5,088 nucleotides of DNA from Rhodoferax sp. (GCA_030683195.1 JAUXQA010000484.1:1-5088), one strand, 5' to 3'. Positions 1-5,088 are shown, counted from the stretch's first letter. Notes: generated from the sequence alone by a model not told the origin. A program made the numbers and translations.

Positions 1-199
1 TGCGCTGGCGCGATGCCTCGTGCATGCGAAGCAACCATTCACCCAAGTTGCGCTCAGCGGTCCTAACCTCGCCCGGCACAGACAACACAGGCGTTTCAGC
101 AACCGTCTGCGCTGCTGCAGAAAAACCGAACACGGGGAGAACCAACGCCCCGAACCATAATGCACAGGCCCGGAACGGGTTGGACGCAATCCCCTTCAA
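1..199 (-). CDS. rseB: RseB/MucB sigma-E regulatory protein, N-terminal part (runs off the left edge)
   Basis: Sixty-six codons of a periplasmic regulator are visible; the rest lies beyond the window. The family binds the periplasmic part of RseA and protects it from site-1 proteolysis until envelope stress. I see a basic start (K2, R10), a hydrophobic stretch at about residues 11-30 and a likely signal peptidase site after the Ala triplet at 28-30, so export is expected. Residues 49-66 (ERNLGEWLLRMHEASRQR) look like the start of the MucB/RseB domain, where a Trp-Leu-x-Arg-Met segment is typical. The start is TTG at 199-197: a stop codon lies a few codons upstream in frame, no ATG is available, and a strong GAGGGGGG ribosome site sits about 7 nt ahead. 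The TTG overlaps the rseA stop as TTGA, which suggests translational coupling. Identity rests on this short part plus its place after rseA. Confidence 0.85.
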   Translation of the reverse strand, partial: MKGIASNPFRACALWFGALVLPVFGFSAAAQTVAETPVLSVPGEVRTAERNLGEWLLRMHEASRQR

Positions 200-840
200 C
201 GCCCACCCCCCTCAAAAGTGGCATTGCGTAAAAATCCGGTCGGAACCTGGAACGCGGTGGTGCCGCCAAACTGCCGATGAGACGCCAGATGCGCATCCAG
301 CTCGGCGTCCCGGATCATGACGGGTGACCCCTCGCCCACCAAGGTAGAAGCCGTCTGCCCTGGTTGCACGGCCTCTGACGGCACTTGGGCCAGTTGCGGT
401 GCAACGGTTTGCGCGTCCCAGATGCCGGACGCCAGAAAACCCACAGCGACCACAGCCAGCACCGACGCAAAACCCGCCAGGCGCTTCCAGCGGTAAGCGG
501 CGTCGTTGGCGGCGTCTTTTATCAGACTAAATTGGCCTCTAGCCGGCATATCCATTGCCTCTAAAGCTATCAATTTCACATCATCTGTTTGCCGTGAATG
601 CAAGGGCTCGTGCTGTAACTTGAGCTTGAAACGCGCCATGAAAGCCGCATCCCGGCCACTGTCCACTGAGTCGCCGGTGCGCAAGACCTCGCCCACCGCG
701 TGATAAGCCTGCCAAGTCAATTGGCCCTCGGTGTCCCGGGCTGCCCAGTCAACTGCCTGCGCAAACTCCGCGCCTTGCAGTTGGCCGTCGACTAACGCCG
801 ACACAAGTTCACGGTTTTTTAAAGCTTCCTGCATCATCAC
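196..840 (-). CDS. rseA: RseA/MucA-type anti-sigma-E factor, single-pass membrane protein
   Basis: This is the inner-membrane anti-sigma factor that holds sigma-E inactive until regulated proteolysis destroys it. Numbered from GTG at 840 (214 aa), residues 11-54 carry the N-terminal sigma-binding domain, with the ELVSALVDGQLQG motif and a Trp-x-x-Tyr-x-x-x-Gly-x-x-Leu-Arg helix (W43 to R54). One membrane helix spans about 121-140, preceded by WKR, so the N-terminus is cytoplasmic. The periplasmic tail ends with a segment (about 174-210, including RQFGGTTAFQVP and GFLRNATFE) that I associate with betaproteobacterial RseA. Three starts are stacked: GTG 840, ATG 837 and ATG 834. The only ribosome-site-like GGA lies 1, 4 and 7 nt before them respectively, so ATG 834 is quite possibly the true start. 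The gene begins 16 nt after rpoE. Codons 89-104 look like an inserted repeat (separate entry). Confidence 0.9.
   Translation of the reverse strand: MMMQEALKNRELVSALVDGQLQGAEFAQAVDWAARDTEGQLTWQAYHAVGEVLRTGDSVDSGRDAAFMARFKLKLQHEPLHSRQTDDVKLIALEAMDMPARGQFSLIKDAANDAAYRWKRLAGFASVLAVVAVGFLASGIWDAQTVAPQLAQVPSEAVQPGQTASTLVGEGSPVMIRDAELDAHLASHRQFGGTTAFQVPTGFLRNATFEGGGR
529..576 (-). repeat. Putative short dispersed repeat inserted in frame in rseA
   Basis: Forty-eight nt are bounded by a perfect inverted repeat (AAATTG at 529-534, CAATTT at 571-576). On the coding strand the segment contains TTTAGAGGCAAT and GCTAGAGGCCAAT, an imperfect internal direct repeat. It is AT-richer than its surroundings. 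It encodes exactly 16 residues (K89 to F104, KLIALEAMDMPARGQF), using ATA, TTA and AGA, codons that are rare in GC-rich genomes and cluster here. The ends (AATTGATAGCT and GCTAGAGGCCAATTT) resemble a small palindromic repeat that I recall being scattered between genes in Comamonadaceae genomes; that recall is unverified. The segment falls in the cytoplasmic linker between the sigma-binding domain and the membrane helix, where an insertion would be tolerated. It could instead be fast-evolving linker sequence. Confidence 0.5.
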
Positions 841-856
841 ATCCAGTTTTAGAGGG

Positions 857-1513
857 CTACCAGCGCTTGCTGGTTTGTCGTTCCAGCATCGGTTTCACTT
901 TGGCAGAGATCGCCTCTCGCGCACGAAAAATGCGGGATCGCACGGTTCCAATCGGGCAATCCATGGCCTCGGCAATGTCCTCGTAACTCATTCCATCCAT
1001 TTCACGCAAAGTCAAGGCCAACCGGAGATCCTCGGGTAACGCATCCAGAGCCGCATTCACGGCCAGGCCTACTTCTTTGGCCGCCAGCACCGATTCCGGT
1101 GTTTCATCGTTGATTGGTTCGCGGTCAGGGCGAAAAGTTTCATCGCCGTCATCATCTGTTTTCAACGTGTGGTCTGAAACAGTAGGATTTCTTTTGAGAT
1201 CAAGCAGGAATTTTTTGGCCGTGTTCACGGCAATGCGATAAAGCCAGGTGTAAAACTGGGCATCTCCACGGAACTGGTGCAGGGCCCGATAGGCACGAAT
1301 AAAGGTCTCCTGCGCAATATCTTCCACCAGATCCACATCACGCACCATGCGACCAATCAGCCGCTGAACCCGCCGCTGGTACTTGACAACCAACAAGGTG
1401 AAAGCCTCCTGATCCCCTGCGACAGATCGCTCAACCAGCAACAAATCGCTGTTGTCGGGGGCTGCGGGCTGCACCTGCACCTGCACCGCTTGGGGCTTGG
1501 GGTCCTCGTTCAC
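857..1513 (-). CDS. rpoE: RNA polymerase sigma-E factor (RpoE/AlgU type ECF sigma)
   Basis: This 218-residue group 4 (ECF) sigma factor directs RNA polymerase to envelope-stress promoters. Region 2 spans about residues 24-105, with DLVEDIAQETFIRAYRAL (core binding) followed by the -10 recognition segment FYTWLYRIAVNTAKKFL. A variable acidic linker covers about 112-145. Region 4 spans about 152-203, with YEDIAEAMDCPIGTVRSRI forming the -35-reading helix-turn-helix. The length matches the family, with a slightly longer N-terminus containing a VQVQVQ run. The start is GTG at 1513-1511, which overlaps the stop of the upstream membrane-protein gene as GTGA. The upstream GTG at 1642 would add 43 Arg-rich residues that are the out-of-frame reading of the neighbouring gene. 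The ribosome site is weak (AGGGC close to the GTG), which agrees with translation coupled to the gene before. It is followed by its anti-sigma factor, so the context fits. Confidence 0.96.
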   Translation of the reverse strand: MNEDPKPQAVQVQVQPAAPDNSDLLLVERSVAGDQEAFTLLVVKYQRRVQRLIGRMVRDVDLVEDIAQETFIRAYRALHQFRGDAQFYTWLYRIAVNTAKKFLLDLKRNPTVSDHTLKTDDDGDETFRPDREPINDETPESVLAAKEVGLAVNAALDALPEDLRLALTLREMDGMSYEDIAEAMDCPIGTVRSRIFRAREAISAKVKPMLERQTSKRW

Positions 1514-1983
1514 GCCCTGGCCTGACTGCGGAATTGGTCGCCACCTGAATCCTGGTGGTGACCCGCGCCGCTGGGAGCAAACGCGGCCCGGCGCAGCGCG
1601 TCCCAGTGCGAGGCATCTGCGCGGCGCTCTGGCCAGAGCCACCTCGGAGCCCCCCGGTCAGGGCGCACACTCACGACCATCCAGGACTGGAAATCGAGGT
1701 GAACAACCAAGTTCCCAACCTGCGTCGTCCCGGAAGTGGTCCACTCCCAAACGTAGCCACTCCAACGCAAGATCCCGCGCGGAGAGCGCCGCCATGCGTC
1801 ACTTGAGCACAGCACTGCAACCAGCAGAACGGCCGCGAAGAACCACTGACGCCAGCCCGTTGCAACCGGTGTGGTCAGCCACAACAGCAGGGTAAGACCA
1901 CCCAGCACACCCACGGCTACAACCATCACGCCGTGAAAAAACGAACGCCCCACCGGGTAAGTCACCGCTGGGGCGTTGTGCAT
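1510..1983 (-). CDS. Uncharacterised two-pass membrane protein between fabF and rpoE, faintly YgfX-like
   Basis: I do not recognise this 157-residue protein with certainty. Two hydrophobic segments lie at about residues 15-37 and 44-60, joined by a very short TGWRQW loop. A Trp-rich, probably beta-rich soluble part follows (W65, W74, W79, W81, W101), with a VVHLDFQSWMVVSV strand, then RWLWPERR and a final SHWDALRRAAFA helix. Two membrane helices, a small beta domain and a closing W-x-x-L-R-R helix recall the YgfX (CptA) family of inner-membrane proteins; this is a resemblance in layout only. The gene lies 47 nt after fabF, and its stop overlaps the rpoE start (GTGA), so it is probably cotranscribed with the sigma-E genes. 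ATG 1983 has no clear ribosome site; GTG codons 6 and 11 are alternatives. A terminator-like hairpin covers codons 3-16. The last 20 residues are hydrophilic and low in order. Confidence 0.8.
   Translation of the reverse strand: MHNAPAVTYPVGRSFFHGVMVVAVGVLGGLTLLLWLTTPVATGWRQWFFAAVLLVAVLCSSDAWRRSPRGILRWSGYVWEWTTSGTTQVGNLVVHLDFQSWMVVSVRPDRGAPRWLWPERRADASHWDALRRAAFAPSGAGHHQDSGGDQFRSQARA
1936..1977 (-). terminator. Terminator-like hairpin with T6 tract in the first codons of the small membrane-protein gene
   Basis: Read on the minus strand, arms at 1977-1965 and 1956-1944 pair at 12 of 13 positions around an 8-nt loop, with a GC-rich core. Two nt later follows a run of six T (1941-1936). This has the form of an intrinsic terminator and would end fabF transcripts. 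It lies inside the coding frame, where the T tract encodes F15 and F16, so it may instead work as an attenuator that active translation overrides. No functional evidence is available. Confidence 0.35.
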
Positions 1984-2030
1984 GTTGGGGCTGCGCGGTA
2001 GCTGCGGCTCAATTCAGTGCAGCCGGGCGC
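1984..2030 (-). other. 47-nt spacer between fabF and the small membrane-protein gene
   Basis: This short gap separates the fatty acid block from the sigma-E block. I see no convincing ribosome site, no clear -35/-10 pair and no sigma-E type GAACTT element in it. Either transcription enters from fabF or the promoter lies elsewhere. Confidence 0.4.
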
Positions 2031-3278
2031 TCAGGGCGCGCGCTTGAACACCAGCGAGCCATTCGTGCCGCCAAAGCCAAAATTATTCTTCAGGGCCACG
2101 TCAATCTTCATGTCCCGCGCGGTGTTGGCACAGTAGTCCAGGTCGCACTCAGGGTCCTGATTGAAAAGGTTGATCGTGGGTGGGCTCTTTTGATGGTGCA
2201 AGGCCAGCACGGTGAACACAGACTCAATACCGCCGGCACCGCCCAGCAGGTGGCCGGTCATGGACTTGGTGGAGTTCACCACAGTCCTTTTGGCGTGATC
2301 ACCCAAGGCGGCCTTGATGGCGTTGGTCTCGTTGAGGTCGCCCAGGGGTGTCGATGTACCGTGGGCATTCAGGTAGTCCACCTCATCGGCATTCACACCC
2401 GCGTTCTGCATGGCAGAAATCATGGCGCGACGTGGGCCGTCCATATTGGGTGCCGTCATGTGGCCGGCATCAGCGCTCATACCAAAACCAGCCAGTTCAG
2501 CGTAGATTTTGGCGCCGCGGGCTTTGGCGTGTTCGTACTCTTCAAGCACCATCACGCCCGCCCCCTCGCCCAGGACAAAACCGTCACGGTCCTTGTCCCA
2601 AGGGCGCGAAGCTGTCTGGGGATCGTCATTGCGGGTACTCAAGGCACGCATCGCCGCAAAACCGCCCACGCCCAAGGGCGACACGGTCGCCTCGGTACCA
2701 CCCGCGATCATGACATCGGCATCGCCGTACTCAATCATCCGGCCGGCTTGACCAATGCAATGCAGCCCGGTGGTGCAAGCTGTCACGATGGACAAATTGG
2801 GGCCTTTGAAACCAAAACGAATCGACACGTGACCTGCCACCATATTCACAATAGTGGAGGGTACGAAAAAGGGGGAAATGCGGCGGGCTCCGCGCTGCAC
2901 ATACTCAGCGTGCACGCTCTCAATCATGGGTAGGCCGCCAATGCCTGATCCCAGCACCACGCCAATGCGGGTGGCCAGTTCGTCCCCGAGGGCGTCCCCG
3001 GTCGGCAAACCAGCGTCAGCCACGGCCTGACTGGCTGCGGCAATGCCGAAATGAATGAAGGTATCCATCGCTCGCGCCTCTTTGGCGCTCATGTAGGACT
3101 CCAGGTCAAAATTCCTGACCTCGCCCGCAATCTTGCAGGAAAAGCTGGATGTGTCAAATTTGGTGATCAGGTCAATGCCGGACTTGCCGGCCAGCAGGTT
3201 AGCCCAGGCATCCGGGACCGTGTTGCCCACGGGACTGATACAACCCAAACCTGTTACAACAACGCGACGACGGGACAT
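2031..3278 (-). CDS. fabF: 3-oxoacyl-[acyl-carrier-protein] synthase II (KAS II)
   Basis: FabF condenses malonyl-ACP with acyl-ACP in the elongation cycle of fatty acid synthesis in the cytoplasm. In E. coli it also makes cis-vaccenate and so tunes membrane fluidity with temperature. The 415-residue product has the family length and the full thiolase-fold active site: nucleophile C168 in VTACTTG, H306 in NAHGTSTPLGD, K338, and H343 in STKSMTGHLLGGAGG. The Gly-rich NNFGFGGTNGS loop (398-408), with gating Phe400, is present near the end. ATG 3278 is chosen because MSRRRVVVTGLG is the standard N-terminus. A TTG at 3290 would add only MQIL and has no ribosome site. ATG 3278 itself also lacks a clear ribosome site, which fits a product needed at far lower levels than ACP. 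The gene follows acpP after a 147-nt spacer with hairpins. Confidence 0.97.
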   Translation of the reverse strand: MSRRRVVVTGLGCISPVGNTVPDAWANLLAGKSGIDLITKFDTSSFSCKIAGEVRNFDLESYMSAKEARAMDTFIHFGIAAASQAVADAGLPTGDALGDELATRIGVVLGSGIGGLPMIESVHAEYVQRGARRISPFFVPSTIVNMVAGHVSIRFGFKGPNLSIVTACTTGLHCIGQAGRMIEYGDADVMIAGGTEATVSPLGVGGFAAMRALSTRNDDPQTASRPWDKDRDGFVLGEGAGVMVLEEYEHAKARGAKIYAELAGFGMSADAGHMTAPNMDGPRRAMISAMQNAGVNADEVDYLNAHGTSTPLGDLNETNAIKAALGDHAKRTVVNSTKSMTGHLLGGAGGIESVFTVLALHHQKSPPTINLFNQDPECDLDYCANTARDMKIDVALKNNFGFGGTNGSLVFKRAP

Positions 3279-3304
3279 AAGAATTTGCAATCAGTAGTTG
3301 ATCT

Positions 3305-3338
3305 AAAGAAAGCCGCCTGGAGCGGCACGAAGCCAGGC
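3305..3338 (-). terminator. Possible partial terminator/attenuator between acpP and fabF, with two competing hairpins
   Basis: On the minus strand a hairpin with GCCGC/GCGGC arms (3326-3322 and 3316-3312, 5-nt loop) runs straight into TTTCTTT (3311-3305), a weak intrinsic terminator form. A competing hairpin with GCCTGG/CCAGGC arms (3338-3333 and 3320-3315) uses part of the same bases, so the two cannot form together. A leaky stop here would give more acpP than fabF message, which matches the very different protein amounts known in other bacteria. The functional claim is inference. Confidence 0.4.
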
Positions 3339-3347
3339 TGTGGATAG

Positions 3348-3364
3348 GCCCTGATGATCAGGGC
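3348..3364. promoter_or_regulatory. Perfect 17-nt palindrome in the acpP-fabF spacer
   Basis: GCCCTGA and TCAGGGC arms pair without mismatch around three bases, 61 nt after the acpP stop. No T run follows on the minus strand, so it is not a standard terminator. It could be an mRNA-stabilising hairpin at the 3' side of the acpP message or a protein-binding site. Confidence 0.35.
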
Positions 3365-3425
3365 ACTCCGTTGCGGTCAGCCGCCCTCGGGGCCATGGCG
3401 CATGACTGCACCATGCAAAATAAAC

Positions 3426-3665
3426 TTAAGCTTTTTTGTGCGTGCTGGCGTAGTCAATCGCGTTTTGCACGGTGGTGATTTTCTCTGCGTCTTCGTCTGG
3501 AATCTCGATTCCGAACTCATCCTCCAAAGCCATCACCAACTCCACGGTGTCAAGGGAGTCAGCACCCAGATCGGCCACAAAGGCTTTTTCGTTGGTTACT
3601 TGTGACTCTTCTACACCGAGTTGCTCGGCAATGATTTTTTTAACGCGTACTTCGATATCACTCAT
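3426..3665 (-). CDS. acpP: Acyl carrier protein
   Basis: ACP carries growing acyl chains on a 4'-phosphopantetheine arm and delivers them to every enzyme of the fatty acid cycle, including FabD, FabG and FabF encoded beside it. The product is 79 residues, the usual size, and strongly acidic. The arm attaches to S37 in the DLGADSLDTVELVMALE motif, which starts helix II (the recognition helix). Helix I (about 3-16), the acidic EDEFGIEIPDEDAEK region and the final TVQNAIDYA helix are all in place, followed by a basic THKKA tail. ATG 3665 has a good GAGGGA ribosome site about 4 nt upstream. The gene stands apart from its neighbours, with a 104-nt leader carrying palindromes and a spacer with hairpins behind it. 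This suggests its own expression control on top of read-through from fabG. Confidence 0.98.
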   Translation of the reverse strand: MSDIEVRVKKIIAEQLGVEESQVTNEKAFVADLGADSLDTVELVMALEDEFGIEIPDEDAEKITTVQNAIDYASTHKKA

Positions 3666-3698
3666 GGATTCCCTCAGAGGGTTGTAAATAGTTCGGCG

Positions 3699-3704
3699 AT
3701 TTTA
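3699..3704 (-). promoter_or_regulatory. Candidate -10 element for acpP
   Basis: TAAAAT on the minus strand matches the sigma-70 -10 consensus at five of six positions and lies 33 nt before the acpP start. No good TTGACA-like -35 lies 16-18 nt upstream; that position overlaps the CGGGAA/TTCCCG palindrome. A separate acpP promoter is known in E. coli, which makes this plausible but unproven. Confidence 0.3.
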
Positions 3705-3713
3705 GCCGTGCGT

Positions 3714-3726
3714 CGGGAAGTTCCCG
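3714..3726. promoter_or_regulatory. 13-bp palindrome upstream of acpP (possible operator)
   Basis: The arms CGGGAA and TTCCCG are perfect around a single central base. The site lies where a -35 element would fall relative to the TAAAAT at 3699-3704, which is suitable for a repressor or activator. A second, shorter palindrome of the same layout (CTTGA, one base, TCAAG) lies at 3755-3765, just after the fabG stop. I cannot assign either to a known regulator. Confidence 0.3.
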
Positions 3727-3768
3727 GATTCCAGCTGCCGAGCGGATAAATCGGCTTGATTCAAGGGG

Positions 3769-4518
3769 TCAGGCCATGAACATGCCGCCGTTCACGTGCA
3801 GTTCCTGCCCCGTGACATAGGCGGCCTGAGGCGAGGCAAGATAGACCACAGCATGGGCGATGTCCGACGGCTGTCCGAGCTGACCCAGCGGAATTTGACT
3901 CAATAACGCCTTGTGTTGCTCCGCAGGAAGATGGGCCGTCATGTCGGTTTCAATAAATCCAGGGGCAACACAATTGACCGTGATATTGCGGGAACCGAGT
4001 TCACGCGCGAGCGCACGGGTCATACCAGCCACGCCGGCCTTGGCGGCCGCATAGTTGGCTTGGCCAGGATTGCCGCTCGATCCCACCACCGAGGTAATGT
4101 TGATGATGCGGCCATAGCGCTGCTTCATCATGGTGCGCATGACCGCCCGGCTCATGCGAAATACGGCCTTGAGGTTGGTATCGAGCACGGCATCCCACTC
4201 GTCGTCTTTCATGCGCATGGCGAGGTTGTCACGCGTAATACCTGCGTTATTCACCAGCACCTGCAAACCGCCGTGCTCCTTGACGATGGCGTCAATGGCC
4301 GCCTCCACACCCGGCACATCATTGACATTCAATGCCACGCCACTGCAACCCGCGAAAGCGGCCAAAGCCTGCCCAATTTTTGCAGCGCCCTCACCAGTGG
4401 TGGCGGTCCCGATCACCTTGAGCCCACGCTCTGCCAACGCCAGCGCAATGGCCGCGCCAATGCCGCGCGATGCACCCGTGACCAGGGCTACCTGGCCCTC
4501 AAAAACTGGATCACGCAT
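3769..4518 (-). CDS. fabG: 3-oxoacyl-[acyl-carrier-protein] reductase (NADPH-dependent SDR)
   Basis: FabG reduces 3-oxoacyl-ACP to 3-hydroxyacyl-ACP with NADPH, the first reduction of each elongation cycle. The 249-residue product is a complete classical short-chain dehydrogenase. It has the TGASRGIG cofactor loop (14-21), NNAG (90-93), N115, S143 and the Y156-x-x-x-K160 pair, giving the full Asn-Ser-Tyr-Lys tetrad. VAPGFIETDM (184-193) and the C-terminal VTGQELHVNGGMFMA also fit FabG closely. ATG 4518 is chosen over TTG 4524 because it has a GGAG ribosome site 7 nt upstream and gives the normal N-terminus. It overlaps the end of fabD by 8 nt (ATGCGTGA), so the two are cotranscribed and probably coupled in translation. 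Other SDR enzymes look similar, but the position between fabD and acpP settles the role. Confidence 0.97.
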   Translation of the reverse strand: MRDPVFEGQVALVTGASRGIGAAIALALAERGLKVIGTATTGEGAAKIGQALAAFAGCSGVALNVNDVPGVEAAIDAIVKEHGGLQVLVNNAGITRDNLAMRMKDDEWDAVLDTNLKAVFRMSRAVMRTMMKQRYGRIINITSVVGSSGNPGQANYAAAKAGVAGMTRALARELGSRNITVNCVAPGFIETDMTAHLPAEQHKALLSQIPLGQLGQPSDIAHAVVYLASPQAAYVTGQELHVNGGMFMA

Positions 4519-5088
4519 GGTCAATCTCCAAAAGTTGTTGTTTTACTTCAATCAAGCTGGATGGATCAAACAACGCCAGGCCGGTCAGCGCCGGATCAAT
4601 CCGCTTAACCATGCCGGCCAATACTTTGCCGGGACCACATTCAACAATAGGGGTGATTGAGCGAGCCTTGATGGCTTGAACGCACTCAACCCAGCGCACC
4701 GGCCCGAAAGCCTGGCGGTACAACGCGTCGCGGATGAGGTCCACGTCGAACTCCACGGCCACGTCAATGTTGTTGATCACGGGGATTTGAGGGGGCAAAA
4801 ACACGACCGACTGCAGTTTCTCCTGAAGTCTTAGCGCTGCGGGCTTCATCAAGCTTGAATGAAAAGGCGCTGATACCGGCAAAGGCAGCGCACGCTTGGC
4901 GCCATTGGCCTTGAGCAGCTCACAGGCCCGCGCCACGGCAGCCTTGCTGCCGGCGATCACCGTCTGCGATGGATCATTGAAGTTGACTGCTTCCACAATT
5001 TCGATGGAATCATCGCCAAACTCCTGCGTCGCGTCCAGGCAGCCCTCGATGACTTTGGCGGCCTCCATGCCGAGAATGGCGGCCATGG
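4511..5088 (-). CDS. fabD: Malonyl-CoA:ACP transacylase, C-terminal part (enters from the right edge)
   Basis: FabD moves malonate from CoA to ACP, supplying the two-carbon donor for elongation. About 192 codons are visible. The family is about 310 residues long, so roughly 120 residues, including the GHSLG nucleophile serine, lie beyond the window. The ATG at 5086 (MAAILGME) is therefore taken as internal, because this motif sits in mid-protein in FabD. Visible landmarks, counted from that Met, are the NFNDPSQTVIAG segment (35-46), the catalytic-type His76 in PVSAPFHSSLM, the GPVRWVECVQ segment (128-137) and VECGPGKVLAGMVKRI (148-163). All are typical of FabD and all are intact. The stop overlaps the start of fabG by 8 nt. 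fabH and plsX often precede this gene in related bacteria but are not in view. Confidence 0.96.
   Translation of the reverse strand, partial: MAAILGMEAAKVIEGCLDATQEFGDDSIEIVEAVNFNDPSQTVIAGSKAAVARACELLKANGAKRALPLPVSAPFHSSLMKPAALRLQEKLQSVVFLPPQIPVINNIDVAVEFDVDLIRDALYRQAFGPVRWVECVQAIKARSITPIVECGPGKVLAGMVKRIDPALTGLALFDPSSLIEVKQQLLEIDHA

Noticed and set aside
860..873. CCAGCGCTTGCTGG near the end of rpoE as a dispersed repeat
   Set aside because: It encodes the expected C-terminal TSKRW of RpoE and lacks the longer flanks that a repeat copy would have.
1471..1488. CACCTG tandem repeat near the start of rpoE
   Set aside because: It is a three-unit codon run encoding VQVQVQ, too short and too common to count as a repeat feature.
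1514..1642. N-terminal extension of rpoE starting at GTG 1642
   Set aside because: The added 43 residues are Arg/Pro-rich, unlike any ECF sigma factor, and overlap the upstream gene in another frame. GTG 1513 gives the family length and a GTGA junction.
2190..2933. Long plus-strand open frame of 247 codons across fabF
   Set aside because: It is antisense to a fully conserved fabF, its composition (His and Gly rich) is typical of a reversed coding frame, and it matches no family I recognise. The same applies to the plus-strand frame at 3913-4608 across fabG.
3279..3290. TTG start of fabF at 3290
   Set aside because: It adds only four residues, has no ribosome site, and MSRRRVVVTGLG from ATG 3278 is the usual N-terminus.
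3365..3425. Small open frame (about 18 codons) just downstream of acpP
   Set aside because: It has no ribosome site and no recognisable product, and the spacer is better explained by hairpins.
3717..3724. GGGAACTT before acpP as a sigma-E promoter -35
   Set aside because: No TCTRA/TCAAA-like -10 occurs 15-18 nt downstream, and the motif is half of the CGGGAA/TTCCCG palindrome.

Overview
This window is a compact run of bacterial genes, all read from the minus strand. The GC-rich codon use, the gene order and the protein sequences suggest a betaproteobacterium of the order Burkholderiales, most like Comamonadaceae (Rhodoferax/Polaromonas type). That placement rests on remembered gene order and protein style, not on a search.

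In the direction of transcription (right to left), the first block is type II fatty acid synthesis: fabD (3' part only; the gene enters from the right edge), fabG, acpP and fabF. fabD and fabG overlap by 8 nt. acpP sits between two real spacers (104 nt before it, 147 nt after it). Both hold palindromes or hairpins and are the likely control points of the block.

Forty-seven nt after fabF comes a small uncharacterised membrane protein with two predicted membrane segments and a faint YgfX-like layout. Its stop codon overlaps the GTG start of rpoE, the envelope-stress sigma factor. rpoE is followed by rseA (membrane anti-sigma factor) and by the start of rseB (periplasmic regulator of RseA), which leaves the window at the left edge. 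rseB starts with TTG inside the rseA stop codon. RseA holds sigma-E at the membrane, RseB shields RseA from proteolysis, and envelope stress releases sigma-E.

The most unusual feature is a 48-nt AT-richer segment inside rseA. It has inverted ends and rare codons, and looks like a short dispersed repeat that entered the gene in frame. Other items to check are a terminator-like hairpin with a T6 tract inside the first codons of the membrane-protein gene, alternative hairpins between acpP and fabF, and palindromes in front of acpP.

No stretch over 300 nt lacks a gene. I see no tRNA, rRNA, CRISPR array, insertion sequence or phage gene. Apart from the points above, this is a conserved housekeeping region, and I do not see an undescribed multi-gene system in it.
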